From contig JABYQS010000101.1 in the NCBI GenBank assembly GCA_022592435.1, positions 1 to 64,000 of the forward strand: a stretch of 64,000 bases of DNA, written 5' to 3'. Positions 44,679 to 55,710 of this stretch are shown piece by piece (position 1 is the first letter of the stretch; every line of letters begins with the position of its first letter). The stretch comes from Cerioporus squamosus (taxonomy: Eukaryota > Basidiomycota > Agaricomycetes > Polyporales > Polyporaceae). A program made the position numbers and the translations under genes. The notes beneath the pieces were generated by a model that saw nothing but the letters and a program-made list of their open reading frames with translations, did no database searches and was not told where the DNA came from.

Positions 44679-45066
44679 TACGCTTTGAGTGGCCAAAAAG
44701 AAAGACTTCTGTAGTATTATTCCCTGCTTACGCTCACTGCCATTTATTGTTCAGCTATCTTGCGCCTACTATACGCTAGTATGACAAGTAATACAGTACC
44801 GTATGTTCCCCTGTAGTATCCGTTGCTTGGACGCTTTGCTCCTGTTCGAGGCTGCAGAAGTTGCGCCACGAAGACTACCGAAGACTGACGACTGTTTCTG
44901 GAGAGCTCGAGACGAGACAAGCGCGCATCGAACATGACGTTATCACCTATGCCGTGCCGGTGGCCGCGCATATGAGGCGGCAGCTCTGCATGCTCTACAC
45001 CTTTCCTCTCTTCCTCTTTCTCCGGTCTCCCCTGCTCTCTTGACTCTTTACCCACTGGACAACATC
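44679..45066. other. Intergenic region
   Basis: 3' end of the TBL1-like gene and promoter of the GHITM-like gene, with a C/T-rich part before 45050. No gene is seen. Confidence 0.5.
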
Positions 45067-46347
45067 ATGCTTCGCCCAAGCTTCATCTCTACGCTGCGCC
45101 CTCTTGCTACTTCCGGCTTCCCGAAGACAGCCCGACAGCCCCAAATCCACACATCCCGGCTGTATAGCAGTCTTCGACCGAACATTCTTTCCTCCCTGAA
45201 GCCTTCACCTCTCTCGCGCTCTACAATCTCTGGCCAGTCTCGGACATTCCTTACCGACGCGAAGCCGGTCGTATACAGACCGACCCAGGAGGAGGGATGG
45301 AAGCGGTTCGGAATCACTGCGGTACGTCCGAGTCCCTCTCGTCCGTACCGGCTTAGCGATGCTCATTCGTATCATTCTACAGCTCACAGTTGCAGGGACG
45401 ATCGTTGGCGTGAATGCACTGTTAAACCGCGAGACACGCGACGCGCTTTCTCCAGCTGAGCGGTCATACCTGCACGAAGCCTTCCAGTACACTGGTGGGG
45501 GGCTCGCGATCACCGCGCTCGCCGCGCGAGCCATGTTTAAGAATGGCATCGCGTTCAGGGTGATGTCCGCGAACCCATGGGTGGTGCTCGGTGTCAGCTT
45601 GGTCGGGTCTATCGGGACCATGATGGGCGCAATCTACACGCCGCCAGAGAACACTGTATTGAAGCACGCCTTCTGGCTGGTGAGTGACCTTGTCCCGTCC
45701 ACGTCTTCTTCATTACTCATTTGGTCCAGGGCTTCAATGCATGCCAAGCGGCCACGCTCAGCCCCTTGTTCTTCTTGAGCCCCTCCATCTTGTCTCGGGC
45801 GGCGCTCTATACTGCCGGTGTCGTCGGCTCGCTATCCTATGTCGGTGCCACGGCCAAGTAAGCTTTGTGACAGTCTTTCTGCAAATGGGGTTGATGCTGA
45901 CAACTACTTGGCAGGAATGAGAAGTACTTGTACATGGGTGGTCCCCTCCTTGCTGGTGTCACTGTCGTTGCACTCAGCTCGCTCGCTCCGATGGCTCTGC
46001 CTTTGGGCGTGCGCGGACTCGCAATCTCGGAGGCCATCTCCCTCTATGGCGGTCTTGCTGTCTTCAGTGGCTTCGTTCTCTTCGAGTACGTTCCCTTTTC
46101 AACAAGCTCGGGACGCTGCACGTCTGACATGTTCTCCACAGCACTCAGAAGATCCTCCACAATGCCAGGATGGCGGAGACAGGCAGGATCCCTCGGGACC
46201 CGCTGAAGGAGTCCATCAGCCTCGAGCTGGACATGATCAACATCTTGTGAGTTTTCTTCATTGCACTTGAGTTGCTCTCATGCTGATCTGCCACCTAGCA
46301 TTCGCCTTGTTCAGATCCTTGCCAATCGCCAGAACAACAGGAAGTAG
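45067..46347 (+). CDS. Mitochondrial inner-membrane protein, GHITM/MICS1-like
   Basis: Member of the Bax-inhibitor-1 (TMBIM) superfamily, 334 residues from six exons (45067-45321, 45383-45679, 45730-45857, 45915-46085, 46142-46246, 46299-46347). An Arg/Ser-rich N-terminus (RPSFISTLRPLATSG) is a likely targeting peptide. It is followed by about seven membrane spans, such as LTVAGTIVGVNALL, WVVLGVSLVGSIGTMMG and SIYGGLAVFSGF-like sequence. The end reads LDMINIFIRLVQILANRQ, typical of GHITM. In animals this protein maintains cristae and acts as a Ca/H exchanger; the fungal role is inferred only. Reading is undamaged and ends 145 bases before the SLY1 stop. Confidence 0.88.
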
Positions 46348-46492
46348 GAGAGTCGTCACGTCTGTCGTTTACCGTCCGTACCTTTGTATTTTGTATCGCA
46401 TCGGCATGTCGACCTCATGCTATCGGATACTATAAACCCTATCCGTGTCCATTGAGAGCATGTATACTAGCTAATCCTCAATATCATCACAT

Positions 46493-49081
46493 CTACGACG
46501 AGGCCTTGCCGAGGTTCTCCAGGATCTGCAGGAACGCCCCAGGGTCGACGATCTCCGTGCCGCCGTAGGTGACGCGCTTGCCCGTCTTCTTGCTCCATTC
46601 TTCCAGGTTGCCATACTCGACGTACCCGGCACCACCGACAACGAACACGATACCCTCTGAGAAGGCCATCCGCCTTGCGCGACCGCTACCTGCGCCGCCA
46701 GCACCAGGTGCGCCAACGCCAGAGATGCCCAGACCGGCATTCGAATGCCGCGGTGCACGAGGGTCAAGGAAGATGTACTCGTCCGTCTCCTGCAGCGACT
46801 GGTTCGACGCAGCGGAGGGGTCCATGAGGGCCTCCGTGAGACGGGTAACAGGCAGAAGCTTGTTCGCCGGCAGGAAGTTCTTCACCCCCGAGATCAGGTT
46901 CTCGAGACCACCGTCCTTCAGGCGGTCCGTGAGCTGTAGACAGTGTTGTCAGCATCCTCCGCTCCAGGACAACAACGCGAAACTGTGAGAAAGACGAGTG
47001 GGGACTGACCCTGTTACCGAGCGCGCTGAAGCCTTTGAAGATCTCTCCGCCAGGCGTGCCAGTACCAAGCACGGGCGTCGAGGACCCGCCCAGCGCACTG
47101 GGGGCCATCATCCGCGAGATCTCGCGCGTCCGGCGAACATACTCAAACGCGGCGATGTCGGCGCCAGCTGCCTTGAGCTCCTTCTCGAGCTCGGCGATGT
47201 CGTCCTTCGTGACCGCGTTGTCCGGGGCTGAGAGGTACCACACGAGCACGAGACGGAGCTTGTCCGCAGGAGTGGGGTGCGCGTCACCCTTAGGGTGGCG
47301 GAGGAACTCGAGGATGGCTTGCGCTGTTTGCTTCGAGATCGCCTCTTCAGTGCTGAAGAGCTCGTCGAGGCCGCGCTTCTTGATCTCCTCGAGGAGCGCG
47401 GTCGCGATATTCATGTGCGTGTCAAGCACAGCTTTGCGGGCGGTGAGCTCAGGGAGCGCGGTGATGGCCGTCTTGAGGTGCGCAGCGTTTGTCGAGAGGT
47501 CCCTGTAGTCATAATGGCGCAAGAAGACAGCCTGATGTTAGCAACAGTGATACCGAGAATAGAATGGCCCACAGCAACCGCAGCGAGGGAAGAGAAGATG
47601 GGTGCAGTAGGCCGTATGGACGCCGTAAAAACAGGACACTGACATCTGCGCAATGTCGTTAACATCGCTCACACCCGTGGAGCGAGTGATCTCGGCAGCA
47701 TCCTGCTTGTACCGATTCAGCTCGGTGTCGATGTCTTCCGCGACTTGCGGGAATGGATTCGCAGCGTTCTTGGCCCAGAAGAAGTCTTTCGAGTCGAGGT
47801 CGTATGACCGCTTTTGGGGCTGAGACACCACGACACGGTTGAGCTTCATCTCTAGACAGTCGGACGCCAGTGCTTGGTACGTCCACCCGTGCGAGAGCAT
47901 GGATACGAGGTCGACATTGCGATCGAGGATCAAGAGCACTGGGATTCGGTGAGCACAATGGGGTAGCATGAGAAGGCAAGACGGCGCTCACGTGGTCGCT
48001 GCAAGTTTGAAAGGCCGGACGCGTCTTGCGCGAATAGTGACGGCGCATGCGACCGTGCGGAGGAGAGGATAGCGTCGCGAATCTTCTGCTCCAGCTTCTT
48101 CGCAATCATCTCAGCTGCATTGCCGCGCGGTGCCCTGATGATTGGAACGTGGCCTATCACAGACCCGGTGAGGTGGAGGCTCGACCAGAAAGTCGCGAGA
48201 ACATACCCATGGTGGCCACCACACTGAAGAGACCGGTCGCAATACGCTCAACTTCTTCTTCGATCTGCTGCTCAGTAGATGATGGCGAATTGAGGAGCAT
48301 GTATGAAGAGTGAAGTGATGAGGGCGTAGAGGGACCAGCAGCTGCATTGCTGGAGGAAGCGGGAGCCGCATTTGTGGGCGGGATCAGGGAGAAGAGTGAG
48401 GGTGAAGGGGCGATGAAGGAGAGGTACTGGTCCAAAACCTATATGCCCTCGTACTTAATCTTTTGGCATTGGGTGGCATATGCTCGGGACGCACCTGCTC
48501 TACAAGCTCTCCCGTGCCGTCGCGCGCGACTGCTGCCGCAAGCTCTTCCAGCAATGCTCGAGGAAGTGGTTCCACAAAGTTGAGATGGTAAGACTCATAC
48601 AGTCCCTTCTCAAGATCTTGTGCTATTCGTCGGATGTTTGTGAGGGTAGGGGAGACGAAGTAAACGGCTGGTACGTCTGGTAATGGAGGCCGATTCGAGT
48701 GTAGTTGACTGGCATTGGTGTCAGTCAGTAGACACCGCGCTGCGCCGTGCGGGTACTCACACATGGAGGGTCACACCAACATCCCGCAGGTCTTGCACGC
48801 GCAGGACCGTAGCGAGCACGTCCTTGGTATGCTGGTCGAGCACCAACACCTTCCATACAGGCGGACCACTCGGGGCAGCAACTTTGAGAGATGGCCCCTT
48901 TCCAGCCGTCTGCGCGGGGTTGCTTGAGGGCTCGACCGCGTTATTGAGGTTGAGGAGGGTCAATAGCGCATTGGTCTGGGACTCCTGGAGAGTAGGCGGT
49001 GTACTGGCCTGGGAGCAATTAGTACTGACGTTGTTCGCCAACGAGAGTGATGCGTACCTGCTTGAGCACGCTGCTCGCCAT
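46493..49081 (-). CDS. SLY1: SLY1, Sec1/Munc18 protein of ER-Golgi traffic
   Basis: SM protein that binds the Golgi syntaxin Sed5 and promotes SNARE assembly, 702 residues from eight exons (49081-49058, 49008-48761, 48708-48495, 48438-48207, 48153-47992, 47938-47644, 47502-47010, 46933-46493). Domain 1 includes [20 protein letters not shown] and [16 protein letters not shown]. The conserved block [20 protein letters not shown] marks all SM proteins, and the Sly1 hallmarks [20 protein letters not shown] and [17 protein letters not shown] follow. A Gly/Ala-rich insert lies near the C-terminus ([13 protein letters not shown]), before RVTYGGTEI. The 141-base intron 47503-47643 is the longest and its acceptor was chosen to keep MDLSTN. 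Confidence 0.94.
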
Positions 49082-49668
49082 GGCGAGGAGAGTCAGGGGA
49101 TAAGACGGTCGGTACGAGGCTGAGACTGATTGAGTGAGACGGCGGCGCGTGCCGCAAGGACACGACGTAGTGCGCGTGTAGACGCCCTCCCGACGCGCAC
49201 GGCCACGTGGCCGGCGGGGAGGTCGGGCGGGATATTGGGCGTCTGTGCGCTGGGTAGCTTCGCGACGTTCTCCACTGCAGTTGTTTCGCACCGATGTCCA
49301 CAGGCTGCTGCGGTCGCCCGCCGCGATTGGTCTCCCTGCCCAGCAACCAATCGCATCCGTCCCGCGGCCAGCAATCAGTATTCCCAACGCGCTTGCCTCG
49401 ATAAAGCGTGCAGACGTGACCATGTCCCTGGAAGATGGCACAGGTTGTCGCACCGCCCTTACATACTGCACGCCATCTGCATCAGTTAGCAGAACTCGGA
49501 TCGTAGATCATGCTGCCCTCGCAACGAATGGCGTCCCCCTCAATAAACCTGTCGGTGAGTGTCTCGCAGTCCACCTTTCTTTCCTCCCTCTCTCCCGGCA
49601 CTTGGACGTCCTCGGTGAGCACCCACGTCCTGTCACCGTCATGCTGTTCCTGACCGTGGCATGCACAG
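49082..49668. other. Upstream region of SLY1
   Basis: This spacer between SLY1 (-) and the candidate microprotein (+) probably holds both promoters. A GTGAGT donor at 49555 and an acceptor CACAG at 49664-49668 could remove an intron from the leader of the microprotein transcript. No other gene is seen. Confidence 0.4.
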
Positions 49669-49869
49669 ATGGGTTGCATTCCTAGCAAGCAGAACGTCCT
49701 TGAGGGCGATTCGCCCGCCGGGATTAAGCCGATGAAAGAGAGGAAGCAGAGGCATAAACGCCTTGAATCCCCAGTCCTTGCCGAGGACGCTGCACCTTGG
49801 GTGAAGGCCTCCTCGCGAGTTCTGACGGAGAAGGACGGGTGCATCATCATCACCGAGCGAGCATCATAA
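49669..49869 (+). CDS. Possible dually acylated microprotein (MGCIPSK)
   Basis: I do not recognise the family. The 66-residue reading starts MGCIPSKQN, which fits the N-myristoylation rule (Gly2, small residue at 6) with a Cys at 3 that could be palmitoylated. A basic patch KERKQRHKR follows at about 24-32, which would strengthen binding to acidic membranes. The remaining part (APWVKASSRVLTEKDG) is not low-complexity. CACAG directly before the ATG looks like a splice acceptor, so the start may lie just after a leader intron. Small membrane-tethered proteins of this kind often act in signalling, but that is conjecture. The reading may also be chance. Confidence 0.42.
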   Translation: MGCIPSKQNVLEGDSPAGIKPMKERKQRHKRLESPVLAEDAAPWVKASSRVLTEKDGCIIITERAS

Positions 49870-50746
49870 CACTGGCATAAGGGCGGATGGGTTTACGCGC
49901 ACTCTTCTTCACTGGTCCCGGAGGTGAGTATCTGTGTACGCGCGATTCCCTCGCAAGTGGCTCATGTCCCCGTGCTCAGATCGCCCTTGTACATAGGCTT
50001 GTAGCTCTTGAGGGGGGGGTCGCAGATACCCCCCGTGAGAACTTCTGAGTGCGAAGTTTGGCTGGTGGGAACGATCGGAGTTCGAAGCTCGGGCGCTAGC
50101 ACTTGCGTAAAACTCATTCTCTCGTCCTCCAAGCTGCCGAGATCGTGGACAAAGTTCCCTGAGACCACGGTCTCCGGGTCGTGTATCTACCACACGGCGT
50201 AATTTCTGGCTGAGCCTGGAGTCCCAAGTGGACGAGGGACTGAGAGCGAGAGAAGATGTTCCCACGGTACCTCACTGCCACCCCCCCTGCGAAGACGTAC
50301 CAGCCTGTATTCTGAGGGACGAGGAACTACAGGCTGGCAAGCGAGCCTACTTGTACATATTTCTAACCCCGGACTCCCACCTATACACACACTCGTTTGA
50401 GTTCGCGCTTTCGCTGTACATCATCTCGCATATCTCCTGCTATCTATGTGCTGCACTAGGCTGCACTGAACGTTGCGTGATAAGACGCGTCTGGGCGAGC
50501 GAGTCGCGTGTGCCACAAGGGCGACAGAGCGAATGGCCTGCGAGCCTATGACGCGCGTTGATGGGTGCGTCAAGATTGCCATATGCGGCAGGAGGTTGGT
50601 GTTGTGGGAGGGAAGAGCGGGACGAGTTTCTCCTCCTGCCTGGAAACCCCTTGTATTCTTGTGTATACCAGCCCGCTGGGCGTACATGACGACCCTCTCG
50701 ACGTCCTCTGTCATTCCTTCGACTACACGACTGCGACGAACAGCTA
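49870..50746. other. Intergenic region
   Basis: No supported gene. On the - strand a frame of about 68 codons (49962-50168) looks protein-like but has neither believable start nor partner exons. The last 150 bases lead into the channel gene. Confidence 0.45.
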
Positions 50747-53700
50747 ATGACGACACCTCCATGTATTCCATCTCTGCCCAACGCAACTGGTGGACAACCA
50801 GCGGTGGCTCCACTTTCCTGCCCACTGCAACCTCCGCATCTTCCCCAGTCCGCCTCATCCCCGACCTCTCCGTCCTCAGCGATACCCTCTGCATCCTCGC
50901 CGTCCTCGGCTTCCTTGACACATGCCTCGAGCACTCTCACGTCGACGACGTCTCTCATACCCGCAAGCGATACCTCTTCCTCCCTCTCTCTCAGTTCTAG
51001 CTTTACGACATTCACTACCTCTGTCCCGGTCATTGTGTCCAATCCCTCAACAACATTTACGTCCTTTACGGAATCTACTGTCACGTCTTCACGCGTATTT
51101 ACCGCATTCCCCGATACTGCGACTGCACAGACTGCCGCGGCTATAAACCCGGTCTGCATTGGCGACGGAGTGGACGCAGGATCGTTAGGATTGCTCTCCA
51201 CTCTTCTCATCCCGTCTCTTGTCGGTTTATTGATATGGGTGAGTACTCTCTTCAGTGAGTGGGCCGCGTAATCTGACGCGTCTCAGTTATTGTTCGCCTT
51301 CCTGCGTCCTCGGTATCGTCAGATTTATGGTCTCAGGGAATGGTTTGTGCCGCAGAGGTGAGCATCTTCCGTTCCACGGTATCGCAGCGTGACTGACACC
51401 CCCCAGCCTCCGGCCTAAGCCCTTGGGGCGGTCGTTTTGGGCTTTCCTCTTCCCCCATGTCCCCCTCGTTCCATCACTCCCTTCAGACGTGTCTGACGCG
51501 GGGCGTTCGCCATCGAAGGACGCAGAACTCTTCCCCTCCGACGAGCAACTCAGCCAACGCGTCCTGTGGATATGCACGCTCATCGTCGCCGGCTGGACTG
51601 TTCTCGCACTTGCCGGCTTCCTCCCTCTCTATATGGTGTCTACACCTTGTCTAGCGCACTCCGCACCTTCGCCGCACTTCACCGGAGTGTACTCTGTACT
51701 ACAGGACCTGAGCCTTCTGCGGCTCCTCCAGCTCCTGGACGCGGGCCAGATAACGACCACCGCCGATTTCCGCACCCTCCTCTCCTCCCGCGAGATAGTT
51801 GATGGGAAAGACGCTGCACCCAATGCGCGCATCCGCATAATCATCGCCACAGTGCTCGCAATAGTGCTTGGGCTCCTGCCCGTGCTATGGAAGATTCTCA
51901 AGAGTTCAATCGCACGGTAGCATACCGAGAGCGATGGACTGAGATTCGCTGCCAGGGCTTGGAGATGGGGTGGCTGAGTGCGCGTCGTGCGCCGGGCTTT
52001 GTCGGGTGGGGCGAGAAGCGGCTGAAGGATTACTTGGTGAAGATTGGGCTGGGTTCTAATCTGGATGTGAACGAGCAGAACACGCGCTCGAGGCGCCGGA
52101 GACGAGCTCAGGAGCTGAACAACGAAGAGAAGGGCAACTTAGAGATTGATGTCCAGTCGCTCTTCTCCATCTGGTGGGTATATGCGTCGGATTTCAGGAG
52201 GGTTTCGTACTGACATCCTTTCTAGTGACACGACCCATCTTGCACTCCTCATTGACGAGCGAGACGAGGTACTGGAGCACCTTGAGGTTGCGGAGACGAA
52301 GTACATCCAGAGTTTCCGTCTCTCCACTCCTGACCCGTCGATAGCTGACTGGGAACCGCCTGTCCCGCCTCCGAAGGATGAACCACACACTCCGCCCAGA
52401 CCAGCGATAAGCCGGCCTCGCCCGCTTATGGGTTCACGTAGGAGACGCAGAGGCAGAAACCCAGCATATGGCTCATCCTCACTCCCTCCGACATCCTACG
52501 TCATGCCGTATCAGTTCTACCAGATCACCGAATTGGGCGGCATAACTGGAGGCGAATTTGCGGACCCAGAGCGCGACCTCCCACCAGGCACACCGCCCCG
52601 TGGCTCTAGCCAGCCCAGCTTCTCCGATACCGTCAGTAAGCGCGTCGTGGGCAGTCGTTTCCAGGAAGTGAATCGCAATTCGTGGCATACGGTCGGTTAC
52701 CGCTTGGCAGTCCGCTCCGTATGGACGACAGTGGTCAGCTAGAGCCACTCGATCTGACCGACTCCCCTGTGCCCAACCAAGCGCCATACGCACCGAACCA
52801 GCACACGTCGTGGGACACAGCTGCCTTCAGCGATAGCTTGGGCCAGCCACAATGGCTTCACCATCAACACAATCCCGAGACAATCATGGAGGCTGAGGAG
52901 CCTGAAGAAGACTGGCACGACGTTGCACAGGAAGACCCCGAGGCGTTCCAGAACGCGGAAGAGTACCCGGCCGAAGCACGCCGACGACCACGGCCACCCC
53001 GCAATCGCGCCGGCGAACGCACAGTGATCGAAGAGCACCGCGAGACGTTCCCGCTGCGCAATCGAGACCCTACGGCGCCGGATGAGGTACCACCGCCACA
53101 CCTGCGTGTGCAGCCACAGCAGCCGTTCGTGCGCCCGCTGTCAGGCGTGAACCACGATAAGCTGGGCGAGATCTATGCGGACATCAACCACTGGCGGTGG
53201 AAGCTGAAGGTCATCAACGCCGAGATTGCGGAGGTGCAGCGCGAGAGCTACAATGACATCGCGGACGGCGCTAGGATCAAGGGCTGGCTGATGATTGGAC
53301 GTGGGCTGCACTACCTTCCAGGTGTCCAACTCATTGAGGGTCGGGCGAAGGAAGACATCCGGTGGGACGAGCTGCAAAACCACGACGACAACTTCAGGAA
53401 ACTCCTGTGGTGGCTGGCGGTGATCATGACTGGCGTTTTACTCGCCGTCGGATGTGAGTGGCGGCTTCTGCCTTTCAGCGGCTACTTCCATGACACTGAC
53501 TTTCGTGCGTGCTAGTGATCGCTGTCTCTGGGCTTGCCGTCTCTGCTGGACCAGATGTCGCCCACTACTTCCCTTTCTTGCTGCCCATGACCACTGGCAA
53601 TCAGCTCGGTGCAGGTGTTGCTACATGCTTGGCAGCCGCCGTCGCCGCAATCCTCTTCATCACGATAGCTTGCGTTGTCTTGAACCGTAAGTCGTGTACG

Positions 53701-55142
53701 CTGCATGGCTGGACATCGACTCATCATATCCCTCAGAAACCGCGCAGACAAATAACGCGGTGTCCCTCTCTAGGTCGCAACTGATCATGTTCAAGACCAC
53801 GTTCTGGCTTTTCACGATAGTTGCTGGCGTTTGGCTCTTCGTCGCAGGCGCAGTGTTGTTTTCGATGCGTGCACTGAGCACGAATAGCGGAGTGTCTCAG
53901 TCCCTCGCTAACGGAGCCATCTACATGAGCGCCTTCGCTATGGCTCTCGTGCTGAACGTCGCCGTCATCTTCCCCGGCTTGCTCTTGCTCCAGCCTATCC
54001 GACTGTGGAAAGTCATCAGAGCGGAGAAGGCTGCTGTAACCCCTCGCCAGCGCTTCCGAGGTCCGTCGGTCTGTTCTAGTCCCTTACTGCTACTAACGAT
54101 GCTCCTGTAGCTGTATATCCTCGAACTTACGACCCGTCGTATGCAATCAGCTGTGCTATTGTCGCCGTCATCTTTGCATCTGCTTTCGCTTTGATCTTCC
54201 CGTTGCTTGCTCCAGCTGTTCTCCTTCTGCTCTTGCTTACTCTGATTGGTGAGTGCGCCCCTATCCTCGCTAGACCGCAATACTGAGCCATTGCTTCCAC
54301 ATGCAGCCCATAGATTCTTGATTGGCTATGTGTATGGTCGTACACACTCACAAACCGGTGGCCTGCTTCAGATATGGCTGCTCCGTCGTCTCGGCACCAT
54401 CCTAGCGTTCCAGCCGCTGGTTCTTGGACTTATTTTCCTCAGCAGAAGGCTATGGCCTGAGGGTGGCGTGCTCTGCGGCGCTGCTGTGTTCGTTGTGGTC
54501 ATTGTAGAGGGCTTCTGCAACTGGAGGACGAAGCTCCCTGGACGCTCCTCACTGTCTCCTATCACGCAGGACTCCATCGCCACCTTCGAAAGGAGCGCGA
54601 AGCCTGCGAGGCCGCGTGATCTGGACGAGGAGAGCACCAGCCTCGTCAGTTCGGCGAGGAACACACGTGCGCGCGGCTCATTCGCGTCGGTGTTGGAGAT
54701 GATGTCTCTGACGCTGGCCGTCACTCCCTCTCCGTCCGAAAGCAGGGGACCTGTGCCACTCGGTAAGTTTGCATCTCAGATAGTCACGGGTTCCTCCGAA
54801 TTGACGAGTCCCTCCTTTGCAATAGAAACGGAGACATTGGACGACCTGACTGCAACCGAGCGAGCTGCTCGCACGAATCCCGACGCGCCACCACATCTCC
54901 CTCCTCTACCTTTCGCAGATCATGCCGAGGAGATGGCGGGCGTGCTGTATGCACCCGAGCTCCTGGCGCCCCCACCGATGATCTGGCTTCCGAACGATGT
55001 CGGTGGCATTGGCCGCTCCGAAGCTATCGACCTCCAGCGGTACCACAACCTTCCTGTGACACTAGACGTGCGGTCAACGGAGGACGCGCAATGGCCTAGT
55101 ACTCGTTCGTTCTCCTCGCACACACCCCAACAGACTTCTTAG
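50747..55142 (+). CDS. CSC1/OSCA/TMEM63-like ion channel (two frame breaks)
   Basis: Large member of the osmosensitive, calcium-permeable channel family (DUF221), about 1321 residues. Exons are 50747-51238, 51287-51357, 51407-52173, 52226-53453, 53516-53686, 53737-54060, 54111-54248, 54307-54762 and 54826-55142. The first 120 residues are Ser/Thr/Pro-rich and outside the membrane. Then come a span (GLLSTLLIPSLVGLLIW), the RPKPLG turn, the conserved block GWLSARRAPGFVGWGEKRL, DTTHLALLIDERDEVL, and several further spans. Reading needs one extra base at 51897-51906 (WKILK to EFNRTVAYRERW) and another near 52681 (NRNS to VAYGRLPLG). Both are after or within short G runs. The gene is otherwise intact, so these look like sequence errors. 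Confidence 0.85.
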
Positions 55143-55331
55143 CGTTTAGTACTTACTGGACATTGTTAGGGATAGTTTCTTTGCCACACTCTCCCAGAAC
55201 TAGACATTGCTGTACTGATAATACTGCTATGTATGCTGACGATCTAGTACTAGTAGTAGTAGGCGGACTGGACATACGAACAGCAGAATATCGTCACCTC
55301 GTCTTGTGTGTATGGGACACAGAACATTCAA

Positions 55332-55404
55332 TCCCTGGTAGTATATCGGTTAGTACACGCGCCTGTCACGCGCGAAAGCGGGGTTCGACTCCCCGCCAGG
55401 GAGG
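55332..55404 (+). tRNA. tRNA-Asp (anticodon GTC)
   Basis: A 73-base cloverleaf can be drawn. TCCCTGG pairs with CCAGGGA in the acceptor stem, the anticodon stem is CGCGC/GCGCG with loop CTGTCAC (GTC at 55365-55367), and the T arm is CGGGG-TTCGACT-CCCCG. The discriminator is G, usual for tRNA-Asp. There is no intron. The internal B box is GGTTCGACTCC. Confidence 0.95.
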
Positions 55405-55406
55405 AA

Positions 55407-55413
55407 TTTTTTT
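55407..55413 (+). terminator. RNA polymerase III terminator
   Basis: Seven T residues directly after the tRNA-Asp, the usual Pol III stop signal. Confidence 0.85.
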
Positions 55414-55710
55414 GCGTCCTATGTACTTTTGCGCACAGATCTTGCACAGATCTTCTCTGGGCGATATAGTTCATCATCTCGAACTATTCAGCGCGATATG
55501 CTTGTCTAATTGTGCGTGTATATACATGATGAAGATGTGTGCAAATAGAAGCACTGGGCCTAGAAGCAATGCAGAAAGCGCGATGAAGTGCATGCAAAAC
55601 AAATACAAGTGCAAGGTCGATGTAGATGGCTAATTCCACTCAGATACTAAATGCAGGTACGGGTAAGGGAGCAAGGGTAGTATAGTTCAAGGCAGTTCGG
55701 GACGATACGT
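55414..55710. other. Intergenic region
   Basis: Between the tRNA and the stop of the first KRE6-like gene. It is AT-richer than its surroundings; nothing else is seen. Confidence 0.45.

Noticed and set aside
49962..50168. 68-codon - strand frame that looks protein-like
   Set aside because: It has a stop just upstream, no signal for an acceptor in the right phase that I trust, and no family match. It might be a gene remnant.
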